Assembly (NCBI GenBank): GCA_900110395.1
Contig: FODP01000009.1
Location: 186,001-250,000 of the forward strand
Direction: 5' to 3'
Source: Rhodospirillales bacterium URHD0017
GTDB lineage: Bacteria; Pseudomonadota; Alphaproteobacteria; Reyranellales; Reyranellaceae
Length of the DNA stretch: 64,000 nt
Positions 8,874 to 19,804 of the stretch are shown here, in pieces. The position numbers and the translations under genes were made by a program. The notes under the pieces are model-generated. The model saw nothing but the letters and a program-made list of their open reading frames with translations. It was not told the origin of the DNA and ran no database searches. How positions within the stretch are numbered: the stretch's first letter is position 1; every line of letters begins with the position of its first letter.

Positions 8874-9367
8874 TTCCCTCTGGGAATCCACGGCAGACGG
8901 CCGAACTCGATGCCTTCGTCGGCCAGCGCCTCGGCTTCTTCCTCGCTGGTCTCGCCGTAGATGCCGCGCTTGTCGCTCTCGCCGTAATGGATCTTGCGCG
9001 CTTCCTCGGCGAACTTGTCGCCGACAGGCTCGCAGTTCTTCTCGACCTCGGTGCGCACCTGGATCAGGGCCTCGCGCAGTTCCTTTGGCATGTGTCGCGC
9101 CAGTGCGGCCATCTGCTGCTGCTCTGGCGTCGGCGCGGGCGGTGTTGCCGGCGCATCGGTCGCCGGCTTCTCGACCTCGACCTTCTGGGTGCTCTTGCCA
9201 CTCCCCTTGTTCAGGCGCGGCGCCATCGGCGCGCGCGCGACCTTGGCCTCGCCGCACACGGCGCAGCCGATCAGGGATTTCTTCTCCTGGCGTTCGTAGG
9301 TCTTGCTGTCCTTGAACCAGCTTTCGAACTCGTGGCCCTTGGAGCAGCGCAGTCGGTATAGGATCAT
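8870..9367 (-). CDS. DUF1178 family protein
   Basis: The 165-aa protein begins MILYRLRCSKGHEFESWFKD and has an N-terminal zinc-ribbon-like pair of cysteine motifs (Cys8 with the later CAVCGE). A middle Pro/Ala linker is followed by a conserved helical C-terminus ending FGRLPWIPRGN. This matches the DUF1178 family, common in alphaproteobacteria and of unknown function. The ATG at 9365-9367 is chosen because the family starts MI.Y.L.C. Its promoter region carries a CIRCE-like inverted repeat, which may make it heat-shock controlled. Confidence 0.85.
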   Translation of the reverse strand: MILYRLRCSKGHEFESWFKDSKTYERQEKKSLIGCAVCGEAKVARAPMAPRLNKGSGKSTQKVEVEKPATDAPATPPAPTPEQQQMAALARHMPKELREALIQVRTEVEKNCEPVGDKFAEEARKIHYGESDKRGIYGETSEEEAEALADEGIEFGRLPWIPRGN

Positions 9368-9389
9368 GAAATTTACGAGGAATTCCGCG

Positions 9390-9416
9390 TTGGCACTCCC
9401 ATTGGGGGAGTGCCAG
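9390..9416. promoter_or_regulatory. CIRCE-like inverted repeat (possible HrcA operator)
   Basis: The sequence reads TTGGCACTC-N9-GAGTGCCAG. The CIRCE consensus is TTAGCACTC-N9-GAGTGCTAA. Spacing is exactly nine and 15 of 18 defined positions agree. It lies in the 67-nt gap between the divergent DUF1178 gene and a methyltransferase gene, 23 nt from the DUF1178 start codon. Known CIRCE sites bind the heat-shock repressor HrcA. Neither neighbour is a chaperone, so function is inferred from the motif only. Confidence 0.6.
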
Positions 9417-9434
9417 AGATGATGGGGTCTGATT

Positions 9435-9947
9435 GTGGCTGACGCAAGGGGGATGCCATCGCCGTGGATCGTGCAGTGGGCCGGACTGGTCGCCGTTGAT
9501 GCCACGGTCCTCGACGTTGCCGCAGGCGGCGGCCGGCACACCCGCTTTTTCGCCGAGCGCGGCAATAAGGTCACGGCGATCGATCGCGATATCAGCGCGC
9601 TCGCGCCTCAGCCGAACCTCGAGATCGTCGAGGCCGATCTCGAGGACGGCTCGCCCTGGCCCCTGCCCGGCCGCACCTTCGGCGCCGTCGTCGTCACCAA
9701 CTACCTGCATCGCCCGCTCTTCCCCGCGTTGCTCGACGCGCTCTCGCCGGGCGGCGTGCTGCTCTACGAGACCTTCATGGAAGGCAATGAGCGGTTCGGT
9801 CGGCCGAGCCAGCCCGCGTTCCTGTTGAAGGACGGCGAGCTGCTCGAGCTGGCGCGCGGACGCTTTTCCGTCGTCGCCTACGAGGCGCGGCTGGTCAGCG
9901 AACCGAAGATGGCGATGATCCAGCGCATCGCCGCGCGCAAGCTCTAG
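9435..9947 (+). CDS. Small class I SAM-dependent methyltransferase
   Basis: The 170-aa protein has a SAM-binding motif (VLDVAAGGGRHTRFFAERGN), the acidic end of strand 2 (AIDRDISAL), and the post-motif YLHRPLFPALLDALSPGGVL, like small TehB/UbiE-type methyltransferases. The substrate is unknown. The start taken is GTG at 9435, with a purine-rich GGGG upstream. An ATG at 9453 is the alternative but has no spaced ribosome binding site. It is divergent from DUF1178 across the CIRCE-like element. Confidence 0.8.
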   Translation: MADARGMPSPWIVQWAGLVAVDATVLDVAAGGGRHTRFFAERGNKVTAIDRDISALAPQPNLEIVEADLEDGSPWPLPGRTFGAVVVTNYLHRPLFPALLDALSPGGVLLYETFMEGNERFGRPSQPAFLLKDGELLELARGRFSVVAYEARLVSEPKMAMIQRIAARKL

Positions 9948-10817
9948 CTATTCAGCAGCCTTGGCGACGGCGGGCTTGTGCAGGACAGGCTCGGCGTACT
10001 TCCGATCGTGCGTCAGCGACGGCACCATCTTGCGCGCCTCGGCGATCTTGGCGGCGTCGACCTCGGCGATGACGAAGCCCGCCTTCTCGCCGCCGGCGTC
10101 GGCCAGCACCTCGCCCCACGGGGCGACGGCGATCGAATGGCCGTAGGTCTTGCGGTTCGACCCCTTGTGCGTGCCGACCTGGGCCGGCGCGAAGACGAAG
10201 CAGCCGGTTTCGATGGCCCGTGCGCGCATCAGCGTGTGCCAGTGCGCCTGGCCGGTCGGCACCGTGAATGACGAGGGGATCGACAGCATCGTGGCGCCGG
10301 CATGGGCCAGGTCGCGATAGAGATAGGGGAAGCGCAGGTCGTAGCAGATCGTCATGCCCAGGACGCCCCACGGTGTGAGGGCCACCACCGACCTCTCGCC
10401 GGGCTTGAAGGTCGACGATTCGCGATAGCTCTCGCCGCCGGCGAGCTGGACGTCGAACATGTGGATCTTGTCGTAGCTCGCGACGATGCCGCCCGCCGAA
10501 TCGATCAGGTAGGAGCGGTTGCGGATCTGCTCCTCGCCCGGCACGCGGACATGGATCGAGCCCAGCAGGAACCACGCGCCGGTCTCGCGCGCGCTCGCGC
10601 GCGCTGCCGCCAGCATGGCGTGGCTTTCCTCGGTCTCGGCCTTCGCCAGCGTTTCGGCGCGGTTGGCGCCGATCAGACCGGTGTTCTCCGGCGTCATGAT
10701 GAAGTCGGCGCCGGCGTCGCGGGCGAGCCGCGCCTGCTCGCGCACGAAGGCCACGTTCTCGGCCATCTCGTTGCTGACGTTGGTCTGGATCAGGCCGGCC
10801 TTGAACGCACTGCTCAT
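9948..10817 (-). CDS. Nitrilase-superfamily carbon-nitrogen hydrolase (Nit1-like amidase)
   Basis: The 289-aa protein has the catalytic triad Glu44 (MTPENTG), Lys117 (SYDKIHMFD) and Cys158 (TICYDLRFP). The context around it (HMFDVQLAGGESYRES, YDLRFPYLYRDLAHAGA) is typical of Nit1-type enzymes. Those hydrolyse deaminated glutathione or omega-amides such as alpha-ketoglutaramate. A good ribosome binding site (GAGGAG) precedes the ATG. It lies 10 nt after the glutaredoxin gene on the same strand, an operon consistent with glutathione metabolism. The exact substrate is not proven. Confidence 0.9.
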   Translation of the reverse strand: MSSAFKAGLIQTNVSNEMAENVAFVREQARLARDAGADFIMTPENTGLIGANRAETLAKAETEESHAMLAAARASARETGAWFLLGSIHVRVPGEEQIRNRSYLIDSAGGIVASYDKIHMFDVQLAGGESYRESSTFKPGERSVVALTPWGVLGMTICYDLRFPYLYRDLAHAGATMLSIPSSFTVPTGQAHWHTLMRARAIETGCFVFAPAQVGTHKGSNRKTYGHSIAVAPWGEVLADAGGEKAGFVIAEVDAAKIAEARKMVPSLTHDRKYAEPVLHKPAVAKAAE

Positions 10818-10827
10818 CGGTCGCTCC

Positions 10828-11088
10828 TCAACCCGGCTGCGCCAGCAAGGGGTCGAGTTTGCCCGCCTGCTCGAGGGCGGCGAGCTCGTCGGAGCCGCCG
10901 ATATGCTGGCCGTTGATGAAGATCTGCGGCACCGTCGAGCGCTTGGCGCGCTCGCGCATCTCGGACCGCTTCTTCTCGTCCATCATCACGTCCATTTCCT
11001 CGTAGGCCGCGCCCTTCCTGTCGAGCAGACCCTTGGCCCGCGCGCAGTAGCCGCAGAATGGCGTGGTGTAGATCTCGATCCTGGCCAT
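10828..11088 (-). CDS. grxC: Glutaredoxin 3
   Basis: The 86-aa thiol-disulfide oxidoreductase has the dithiol active site CGYC at residues 12-15 (YTTPFCGYCARAK), the cis-proline TVPQIFI and the glutathione-binding GGSDELAALEQAGKLD. It reduces protein and glutathione mixed disulfides in the cytoplasm. The start has a clear AGAGGA site. It sits between comF and the nitrilase-family gene, all on the minus strand. comF-grxC-nitrilase is a frequent alphaproteobacterial cluster. Confidence 0.95.
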   Translation of the reverse strand: MARIEIYTTPFCGYCARAKGLLDRKGAAYEEMDVMMDEKKRSEMRERAKRSTVPQIFINGQHIGGSDELAALEQAGKLDPLLAQPG

Positions 11089-11107
11089 GGCGATCCTCTT
11101 TCGGCGA

Positions 11108-11881
11108 CTATACCGCCGGCCGGACGACCCGCGCCAGCGTCAGCACGTCAACGTGCCGCGCACCGCCGCGCTGCAAAATCCGCACACAGGCCTCGACCGT
11201 GGCGCCCGTCGTCAGGACATCGTCGATCAACAGAACAGATTTTCCCGCAACCAGAGCCGCCCAGCGCGGATTGAGGTCGAAGGCCTGCCGCACGTTGTCG
11301 TGGCGCTGCTTGGCGGCGAGTCCGGTCTGCGAGCCGGTCCAGCGCCGGCGCCGCATCAGGTCGGGAACCAGCCGCGACCGCGTCGACGGTGCTGCGGCGA
11401 CGACGATGCGGGCCAGGAGCTGGGCCTGGTTGTAGCGCCGCGTGAACAGCCGGCGCCAATGCAGCGGCACCGGCGCCACGACGTCGGCATCGGCCAGCAA
11501 TTCGGCGCCGGCGCGCGCCATCCAGCCGCCGCAGGCGCGGGCGATGTCGGTACGATCGCCGTGCTTGAACGGCAGCACCAGCTTGCGGCTCTTGTCGTCG
11601 TAGACCAGGGCCGCGCGCGCCCGCCGGTAGCGTGGCGGCCGCACCGCGCAGGCGCCGCACAGCGCACCCGCGTCGACCTGCTGGACGAAGGGATAGGCAC
11701 AGCGCGCGCAATAGGGCGGTGCGATGAAGGCGAAGCCCGGCCAGCAGGCGGCGCACAGGCCGCCCGGCGTCTCGACGATTTCGTTGCAGCTGAGACAGAG
11801 CGGCGGCAGCACGGCGTTCAGCATCGTGCGGCCGGCATGCGCCCAAAAGCGCCCCAGGCTGGTGGACGACATCGCCGTCAT
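11108..11881 (-). CDS. comF: ComF family phosphoribosyltransferase-like protein
   Basis: The roughly 257-aa protein has an N-terminal double zinc-ribbon region (LPPLCLSCNE, CAACW, YCARCAYPF, LCGACA). A phosphoribosyltransferase domain follows, with RYNQAQLLA, GLAAKQRHDNVRQAF and the PRPP loop VLLIDDVLTTGATVEAC. ComF proteins take part in DNA uptake or recombination, but the alphaproteobacterial members are mostly uncharacterised. The start is uncertain: ATG at 11881 or 11872, or TTG at 11893. Confidence 0.88.
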   Translation of the reverse strand: MTAMSSTSLGRFWAHAGRTMLNAVLPPLCLSCNEIVETPGGLCAACWPGFAFIAPPYCARCAYPFVQQVDAGALCGACAVRPPRYRRARAALVYDDKSRKLVLPFKHGDRTDIARACGGWMARAGAELLADADVVAPVPLHWRRLFTRRYNQAQLLARIVVAAAPSTRSRLVPDLMRRRRWTGSQTGLAAKQRHDNVRQAFDLNPRWAALVAGKSVLLIDDVLTTGATVEACVRILQRGGARHVDVLTLARVVRPAV

Positions 11882-11952
11882 TGGGCGGGCCAAATGCGCC
11901 CACAGGATGGCGGGCCCTACCGGCCGCGCCGCTTTCGCCTTACATACAGCGT

Positions 11953-12867
11953 GTGACGGGCCTCGATCCCCTGCTGGTTTTCGACCGCACCGTGCTGCGC
12001 CAACGGCGCGAGCGCGCCGCCCGCGATTGGCAGCCGCGCGCCTTCCTCAAGCGCGAGATCGCGAGCCGCCTGGTCGAACGCCTCGACGATATACGCCGGA
12101 CCTTTGCGTGTGCCCTCGATCTCGGCTCGCATGGCGACGAGTTCGCCGCGGCATTGGCCGACCGCAAGACCGTCGACTGGCTGGTGCGCGCCGATCTCGG
12201 CCATGGCTTCGCCCGTCTGGCCCGCGGCCCCGCCGTGGTGGCCGACGAGGAGTTCCTGCCCTTCGCGCCCAAGAGCTTCGACCTGGTCGTGAGCGCCATG
12301 GACCTGCACTGGGTCAACGACCTGCCCGGCACGCTGGTGCAGATCCAACGCATCCTGCGGCCCGACGGCCTGCTGCTGGGCGCCATGCTGGGCGGCGCCA
12401 CGCTGTGGCAGCTCCGCCAGGCCCTGACCGCGGCCGAAAGCGAGGTCGAGGGCGGCTTGAGCCCGCGCGTCTCGCCGTTCGCCGACCTGCGCGACGCCGC
12501 CGGCCTGCTGCAGCGCGCCGGCTTCGCCCTGCCGGTGGCCGACAGCGAGACCATCGAGGTCGAATATGACAATGCGCTCTCCCTGATGCGCGATCTCGGC
12601 GCCATGGGCGAGAGCAACCTGGTGGTCGAACGCCGGCGCGGTCTGGCACGGCGGGCGACGCTGCTGCGCGCCGCGGAGATCTACGGCGAGCGCTTCGCGC
12701 TGCCGTCCGGCCGGGTCGCGGCAAGCTTCGAGGTGCTTTTCCTGCACGGCTGGGCGCCGCACGAGTCGCAGCCAAAGCCGCTGCGGCCGGGCAGCGCGGC
12801 GCAGCGGCTGGCCGACGCGCTTGGCACCGCCGAGCGAAGCGCCGGCGAAAAAGCCGGACGAGGCTAG
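11953..12867 (+). CDS. Methyltransferase-domain protein of the BioC/NDUFAF5 type
   Basis: The 304-aa protein starts at GTG 11953 (VTGLDPLLVFDRTVLRQRRE), where NDUFAF5-like homology begins. FALDLGSHGDEF replaces a classic SAM glycine loop and is followed by SFDLVVSAMDLHWVNDLPGTL. That arrangement is typical of the NDUFAF5/BioC-like group, which includes a complex I assembly factor in mitochondria. The true reaction here is unknown. It is divergent from comF, and the next gene begins 3 nt after its stop. Confidence 0.78.
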   Translation: MTGLDPLLVFDRTVLRQRRERAARDWQPRAFLKREIASRLVERLDDIRRTFACALDLGSHGDEFAAALADRKTVDWLVRADLGHGFARLARGPAVVADEEFLPFAPKSFDLVVSAMDLHWVNDLPGTLVQIQRILRPDGLLLGAMLGGATLWQLRQALTAAESEVEGGLSPRVSPFADLRDAAGLLQRAGFALPVADSETIEVEYDNALSLMRDLGAMGESNLVVERRRGLARRATLLRAAEIYGERFALPSGRVAASFEVLFLHGWAPHESQPKPLRPGSAAQRLADALGTAERSAGEKAGRG

Positions 12868-12870
12868 ATC

Positions 12871-13683
12871 GTGCGACTGTCGTTCAGCGAAGTCCTGTCG
12901 GAAAGCTTCGGCTTCTTCTTCGCCAACCTCCGTCTTTTCTTCGACCTCGTCACCATTCCCTGGATCATCTCCGTTGCCATCCGGATGATCGGCGCATTGG
13001 TGGCCATCGACTCACCGCTTGGCGCGCTGGTCGAGAAGGCGATCGACGTCGTGCCGACAGCGATGTTCGTGGTGGCCTGGCAGCGGCTCGTGCTGCTCGG
13101 ACCGCACCGCATCGACCGGCTGCCGGGGCTGGGCTGGTCGGCGCGTGAAACCGCCTGGCTCGGGCATCTGCTCAAGGTCGCGGGCATGACCTTCCTGCTG
13201 ATGGCCGTCTTCATGTTCACCGTCGGTCCGATGGATCCGCGCGCCTTGCAGGCGGGCGCCACCATCGATCCGGACATGGCCCGGCGCTACACGCTGGCCG
13301 GTCCGCTCGCCTTCGGTTTCATCGTGTCGATGCTGCTGGCGCTGCGCGTGAGCTTCGGCCTCGCCGCCACCGCCGTCGACGTCCCCTTCTCGCCGCGCCT
13401 TTCCTGGGCCCATAGCCGGGGCAACGCCTGGCCGATCATTGGCGCCCTGTTCGTCGTCTATTTCGGCGGCGCCTTCGTCACCGCCCTGATCGCGCTGCTG
13501 GCGCATGGCGTGATGCGCGGCGTGCTGCAGGCGGACGAGGCGGCGGCCGTGGTCAGCTTCACGGTGGCGATCCTGGTGTCCTACGCCGTGATCGCGCTCA
13601 CCGCGACGGTACAGGCGGTCATCTTCCGCCGGCTGCTCGCCTGGCGCGAAGGCGTCGGGCTGCCGGCAGTCACCGAGTCGTAG
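12871..13683 (+). CDS. Predicted multi-pass inner-membrane protein
   Basis: This 270-aa protein of unknown family starts at GTG immediately after the methyltransferase gene. About five to six hydrophobic segments are visible (for example VTIPWIISVAIRMIGALVAI, MTFLLMAVFMFTV, LAFGFIVSMLLALRVSF, IGALFVVYFGGAFVTALIAL, VSFTVAILVSYAVIALTATV). The tight spacing suggests a two-gene operon. No catalytic motif is recognisable. Confidence 0.75.
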   Translation: MRLSFSEVLSESFGFFFANLRLFFDLVTIPWIISVAIRMIGALVAIDSPLGALVEKAIDVVPTAMFVVAWQRLVLLGPHRIDRLPGLGWSARETAWLGHLLKVAGMTFLLMAVFMFTVGPMDPRALQAGATIDPDMARRYTLAGPLAFGFIVSMLLALRVSFGLAATAVDVPFSPRLSWAHSRGNAWPIIGALFVVYFGGAFVTALIALLAHGVMRGVLQADEAAAVVSFTVAILVSYAVIALTATVQAVIFRRLLAWREGVGLPAVTES

Positions 13684-13713
13684 AGCGCTGCACCAGCGAA
13701 CATATCGTTCGAG

Positions 13714-13749
13714 CTCCTCTCCCCCTAACGGGGGAGAGGAACATGAGTC
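13714..13749. terminator. Hairpin of dispersed repeat B1, likely bidirectional terminator
   Basis: The arms ctctccccc (13717-13725) and gggggagag (13730-13738) flank a TAAC loop. The same unit with the same trailing gaacatga occurs at 34981-35077. It lies between the convergent ends of the membrane-protein gene and mutT. There is no long U-tract, so terminator function is inferred from position and stem. Confidence 0.55.
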
Positions 13750-13767
13750 GCTCGGGAGGCAGCGAAT

Positions 13768-14214
13768 TCACAAAAGATCGCGCAGCAGGCCGATCAGCGG
13801 CAGGTCGGCTGGCGGCATCGGATAGCGCGAGAGTTCGAGCGGCGCGACCCATTTCAGGGCCTGGCCTTCATGCGGCTGCGGGATACCGTTCCATTTGCGG
13901 CAGGCGAAGACCGGCATCAGCAGATGGAACGTCTCGTAGCCGTGGCTGGCGAAGGCGATCGGCGCCAGGCAGCTCGTCGCCGTCTCGATGCCGAGCTCCT
14001 CGCTGAGCTCGCGCACCAGCGCCTGCTCGGGCGTCTCGCCGGGGTCGACCTTGCCGCCGGGAAACTCCCACAGCCCCGCCATCGACTTGCCCTCGGGCCG
14101 CTGCGCGATCAGCACGCGGCCATCGACGTCGACCAGCGCCACCGCGGCGACCAGCACCAGCGGCCGGTCGCCGAGCGGCGGCGGGCCGCCCGGGCATTCC
14201 TCGTCGAAGGCCAT
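13768..14214 (-). CDS. mutT: 8-oxo-dGTP diphosphatase / (deoxy)nucleoside triphosphate pyrophosphohydrolase
   Basis: The roughly 148-aa Nudix protein has a complete Nudix box, GGKVDPGETPEQALVREL followed by SEELGI, with all the metal-binding glutamates. LVAAVALVDVDGRVLIAQRP and AGLWEFPGG are typical of MutT, which removes 8-oxo-dGTP from the nucleotide pool. The start is ATG at 14214; a TTG two codons upstream is possible. It lies 16 nt after argJ, so it is probably the last gene of a ppi-argJ-mutT operon. Confidence 0.9.
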   Translation of the reverse strand: MAFDEECPGGPPPLGDRPLVLVAAVALVDVDGRVLIAQRPEGKSMAGLWEFPGGKVDPGETPEQALVRELSEELGIETATSCLAPIAFASHGYETFHLLMPVFACRKWNGIPQPHEGQALKWVAPLELSRYPMPPADLPLIGLLRDLL

Positions 14215-14230
14215 ATTCAAGAACGGGGGC

Positions 14231-15469
14231 TCAAGAACGATAGCTGCCGTTGATGTCGATGTAGCCGTGCGTCAGATCGCAGGTCCAGACCGTCGCGCGA
14301 CCGCGGCCGATGCCGAGATCGATGTCGATCACGATGTCGGTGCCCTTGATGTGCTTGGCGACCGGCGTCTCGTCGTAGTTGGGCACGACCTGGCCGCCGT
14401 CGGTGATCTTCACCCCGCCGATCGAGATTTTCAGCTTGTCGCGATCGGCGCGCTCACCCGACTTGCCGACCGCCATGACGATGCGGCCCCAGTTGGCGTC
14501 CTCGCCGGCGATCGCCGTCTTGACCAGCGGCGAGTTGGCGACCGAGAGCCCGATCTTGCGCGCGGCCCCGTTGGACGACGCGCCGCCGACATTGATGGTG
14601 ACGAACTTGGTGGCGCCCTCGCCGTCGCGCGCCAGCAGCTGGGCAAGGTCGATCAGCACCTCGTCGAGCGCGCGCTTGAAATCGACCAGCACCGGATCGT
14701 CGGCTTCCTCGATCGGCGCATGGCGGGCAGCACCCGTGGCGACCATCAGCAGCGTGTCGCTGGTCGAGGTATCGCCGTCGACGGTGACGCAGTTCAGGGA
14801 CTTGTCGGCGGCGTCGGCCACCAGCTTCTGCAGGACGGCGCCCGGTACCTTGGCGTCGGTGAAGACGAAGGCCAGCATGGTCGCCATGTCCGGGGCGATC
14901 ATGCCCGAGCCCTTGAGGAAGCCGTTGATGGTGACGGTCCGCTCGCCGACCTTGGCCTGGCGCGAGGCGAGCTTGGGGAAGGTGTCCGTCGTCATGATGG
15001 CGGCGGCGGCGGCGGACCAGGAATCCTCGCGCGCCGACTTGATCAGCACCGGCACGACGGCCGCGATCTTCTCCCAGTCGAGCGGCTGGCCGATCACCCC
15101 GGTCGAGGCCATGAATACTTCGTTGCGCGGGCAGCCCAGCGCCTGGGCGATCGCCCGGGTGGTCTCCTCGACGGCCTTGTCGCCCAGCTTGCCGGTGAAG
15201 GCGTTGGCATTGCCGGCATTGACGACGATGGCGCGCACCTTGCCGCGGGCGAGATTCTTGCGGCACCAGTCGACCGGCGCCGACGAGCACTTGGAGCGCG
15301 TCAGCACGCCCGCAATCGTGGCGCCGGCAGGCACCACCGCCAACATGACGTCGTCGCGGTCCTTGTAACGCACGCCCGACTGGGCCGCGGCGAGCTTCAC
15401 GCCCGCGATGCGCGGCAATGTCGGCGTCGTTTTAGGTGCCAGCGGTGACTGGGCGTGCTTGACGGCCAT
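14231..15469 (-). CDS. argJ: Bifunctional glutamate N-acetyltransferase / N-acetylglutamate synthase
   Basis: The 412-aa ArgJ transfers acetyl groups from N-acetylornithine to glutamate in the cyclic arginine pathway. The self-cleavage and nucleophile site is the Ala-Thr pair in APDMATMLAFVFTDA. VNAGNANAFTG, VTVDGDTSTSDTLLM and the C-terminal DLTHGYIDINGSYRS are family hallmarks. The ATG at 15469 has GGGGAG five nt upstream, so longer in-frame starts (15508, 15481) are less likely. The precursor is expected to split into two chains. Confidence 0.95.
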   Translation of the reverse strand: MAVKHAQSPLAPKTTPTLPRIAGVKLAAAQSGVRYKDRDDVMLAVVPAGATIAGVLTRSKCSSAPVDWCRKNLARGKVRAIVVNAGNANAFTGKLGDKAVEETTRAIAQALGCPRNEVFMASTGVIGQPLDWEKIAAVVPVLIKSAREDSWSAAAAAIMTTDTFPKLASRQAKVGERTVTINGFLKGSGMIAPDMATMLAFVFTDAKVPGAVLQKLVADAADKSLNCVTVDGDTSTSDTLLMVATGAARHAPIEEADDPVLVDFKRALDEVLIDLAQLLARDGEGATKFVTINVGGASSNGAARKIGLSVANSPLVKTAIAGEDANWGRIVMAVGKSGERADRDKLKISIGGVKITDGGQVVPNYDETPVAKHIKGTDIVIDIDLGIGRGRATVWTCDLTHGYIDINGSYRS

Positions 15470-15567
15470 TGGACTCCCCATGCGAATGACCGGGCAGAGC
15501 CCGGTCACTCCGAAGGGCGGAGCCTACACCAGAAACGCACAAAAACGTGAGTGTTTGCTTGGCGACC

Positions 15568-16611
15568 TTACTTTTGCGGCGCCGGAGCGGCGGCCGGCGG
15601 CGTCGCCGGACGGTTGGCCGGCGCGGCCGGGGCGGCGGGTTTGGCGGCCGGAGCCGGATCGGGCTTACTGCCGTCCATCGCGAATTTCTCGACCTTGGCG
15701 CCGGAGCGGAGTTGGTCGAGCTGCGCGGTCACCGCCTCACGCGCCATCTCTTCCTTCAGCTGGTCGGCCATCTCCTCGAAAGCGGGCGGCGGCGCCTTGC
15801 GACGATCCTCGACCTTGATGACGTGGTAGCCGAACTGGGTCTTGACCGGCGTCTCGGTCAGCTCGTCCTTCTTCAGGTTGAAGGCGGCGTCGGCGAACTC
15901 CTTCACCATGTCCGACTTCTTGAACCAGCCAAGATCGCCCCCTTCGGCGCCGGACGCCTTGTCGGTCGACTTCTCCTTGGCGAGCTTGTCGAAGGCGGCG
16001 CCCTTCTTGATCTCGGCGATCAACGCCTTGGCCTCATCCTCGGTCGAGACCAGGATGTGGCGGGCGTGCACCTCCTCCTCGGACGGCATCTGCTTCAGCC
16101 GCTCCTCGTAGCGCTTCTGCAGCTTCTCGGCGGTGACCTGGCGGGCGATCTCGCGCTGGATCCAGAAATCCTGCAGCACCTGGTCCTCGACGAAGGCCAT
16201 GCGCTTCTTGAAGGCGGGATCCTCGGTGACCTTGCTCTTCTTGCCTTCCTGGACGACCAGCTTGCTGTCGATGATGCGGTCGAGCAGCGCGGGGAACACC
16301 GCCTGCAGGGGCATGTTGCGATATTGTTGCGGCAGCGACTGCTGGGCGACCTCGAGCTCCGACAGCCGGATCGGCTGGCCGTTGACCGTGGCAACCACGG
16401 GATCCTTGAGCGCCGGCTGAGCGGCCTGGGCCGGCGGCTTGGCCGGGGCGGCAGGTGCGGCGGCGGGCGGCTTGGGTTGGGCTTGGGGCTGGCCTTGCGG
16501 CTGGGCCTGGCCCGGCGGATTGGCAGGCTGCTGGGCCGAAACGGGAGCCGCGATGGCAGCCGCTGCGCAACACAGGACAAACACGCGCAGGGGGCGCAAG
16601 CGATGGCTCAT
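15568..16611 (-). CDS. Periplasmic peptidyl-prolyl cis-trans isomerase, parvulin type (SurA/PrsA-like)
   Basis: The 347-aa exported protein has a signal peptide (about 1-26, VFVLCCAAAAIAAPVSA). A low-complexity Pro/Ala/Gln stretch runs to about 65, then a SurA-type N-terminal helical domain (VNGQPIRLSELEVAQQSLP), then a rotamase domain (EEVHARHILVSTEDEAKAL, GGDLGWFKKSDMVKEFADAA, TQFGYHVIKVEDRR), then a Pro/Ala tail. It should assist outer-membrane or periplasmic protein folding. It is first in the ppi-argJ-mutT cluster and divergent from secA, which fits a link to protein export. Confidence 0.9.
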   Translation of the reverse strand: MSHRLRPLRVFVLCCAAAAIAAPVSAQQPANPPGQAQPQGQPQAQPKPPAAAPAAPAKPPAQAAQPALKDPVVATVNGQPIRLSELEVAQQSLPQQYRNMPLQAVFPALLDRIIDSKLVVQEGKKSKVTEDPAFKKRMAFVEDQVLQDFWIQREIARQVTAEKLQKRYEERLKQMPSEEEVHARHILVSTEDEAKALIAEIKKGAAFDKLAKEKSTDKASGAEGGDLGWFKKSDMVKEFADAAFNLKKDELTETPVKTQFGYHVIKVEDRRKAPPPAFEEMADQLKEEMAREAVTAQLDQLRSGAKVEKFAMDGSKPDPAPAAKPAAPAAPANRPATPPAAAPAPQK

Positions 16612-16756
16612 GACATGCTCCGAAACTTGATGTGCATCCGTTTACACAGGCCCGCTTCGAACCTGCAAGCTCTCCGCCCCCGGCAGGTCCCTTGATCGCG
16701 GTGGATTGCGGCACTTTTTCGTGAGGAGCGTGTCGGCGATGCGGCTTCGACGCCTC

Positions 16757-16900
16757 TTCTCCCCCCGTCTATGGGGAGGCCGGGACGGGGAGAGCCGTAG
16801 TCGAGGTCGGCGATCCGGCTGAGATCATGGTCTTCGCCTTTCGGAATCCTGCATGGGCTTTCCCCTCCCAGCCTCCGCCGTATGACGGGGAGGTGATCTG
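16757..16900. repeat. Decayed A-type dispersed repeat
   Basis: Partial matches to the palindromes at 307-438 and 6666-6798 are present (ctcccccc/ggggagg arms; cctccgccgtatgacggg), but the halves are separated and rearranged. Confidence 0.45.
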
Positions 16901-16926
16901 AAGCGGTCTGTGGACCGGTCACCGCG

Positions 16927-16955
16927 TTGACACTCCGGGGGCTGCTCTCTATCTC
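16927..16955 (+). promoter_or_regulatory. Predicted sigma-70 promoter for secA
   Basis: A perfect -35 hexamer TTGACA (16927-16932) is followed by a 17-nt spacer and TATCTC (16950-16955). Transcription would begin near 16962, giving a leader of about 50 nt before the secA ATG. Confidence 0.5.
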
Positions 16956-17011
16956 TGACCGGGACGGCGGGCCGCAGTGCCCGCCTAAGTCATTAAAATA
17001 TCGAGGTTTTC

Positions 17012-19777
<2,766 letters not shown>

Positions 19778-19804
19778 CGCCGGAGAAGACGGCTTCCGTT
19801 CCGT

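Larger units (their letters stand above)
16612..17011. other. 400-nt intergenic region between the parvulin gene and secA
   Basis: This is the divergent promoter region. It contains degenerate repeat-like blocks (gtctatggggaggccggga near 16767, and ctccgccgtatgacggggag near 16873) resembling the A-type palindrome. A good sigma-70 promoter lies in front of secA. Reading frames across the region have the composition of repeat translation and not of a gene. No SecM-like leader peptide is visible. Confidence 0.55.

Noticed and set aside
16612..17011. SecM-like leader peptide before secA
   Set aside because: No short frame with a stalling-type C-terminus and ribosome binding site; the region is repeat-derived plus a promoter.
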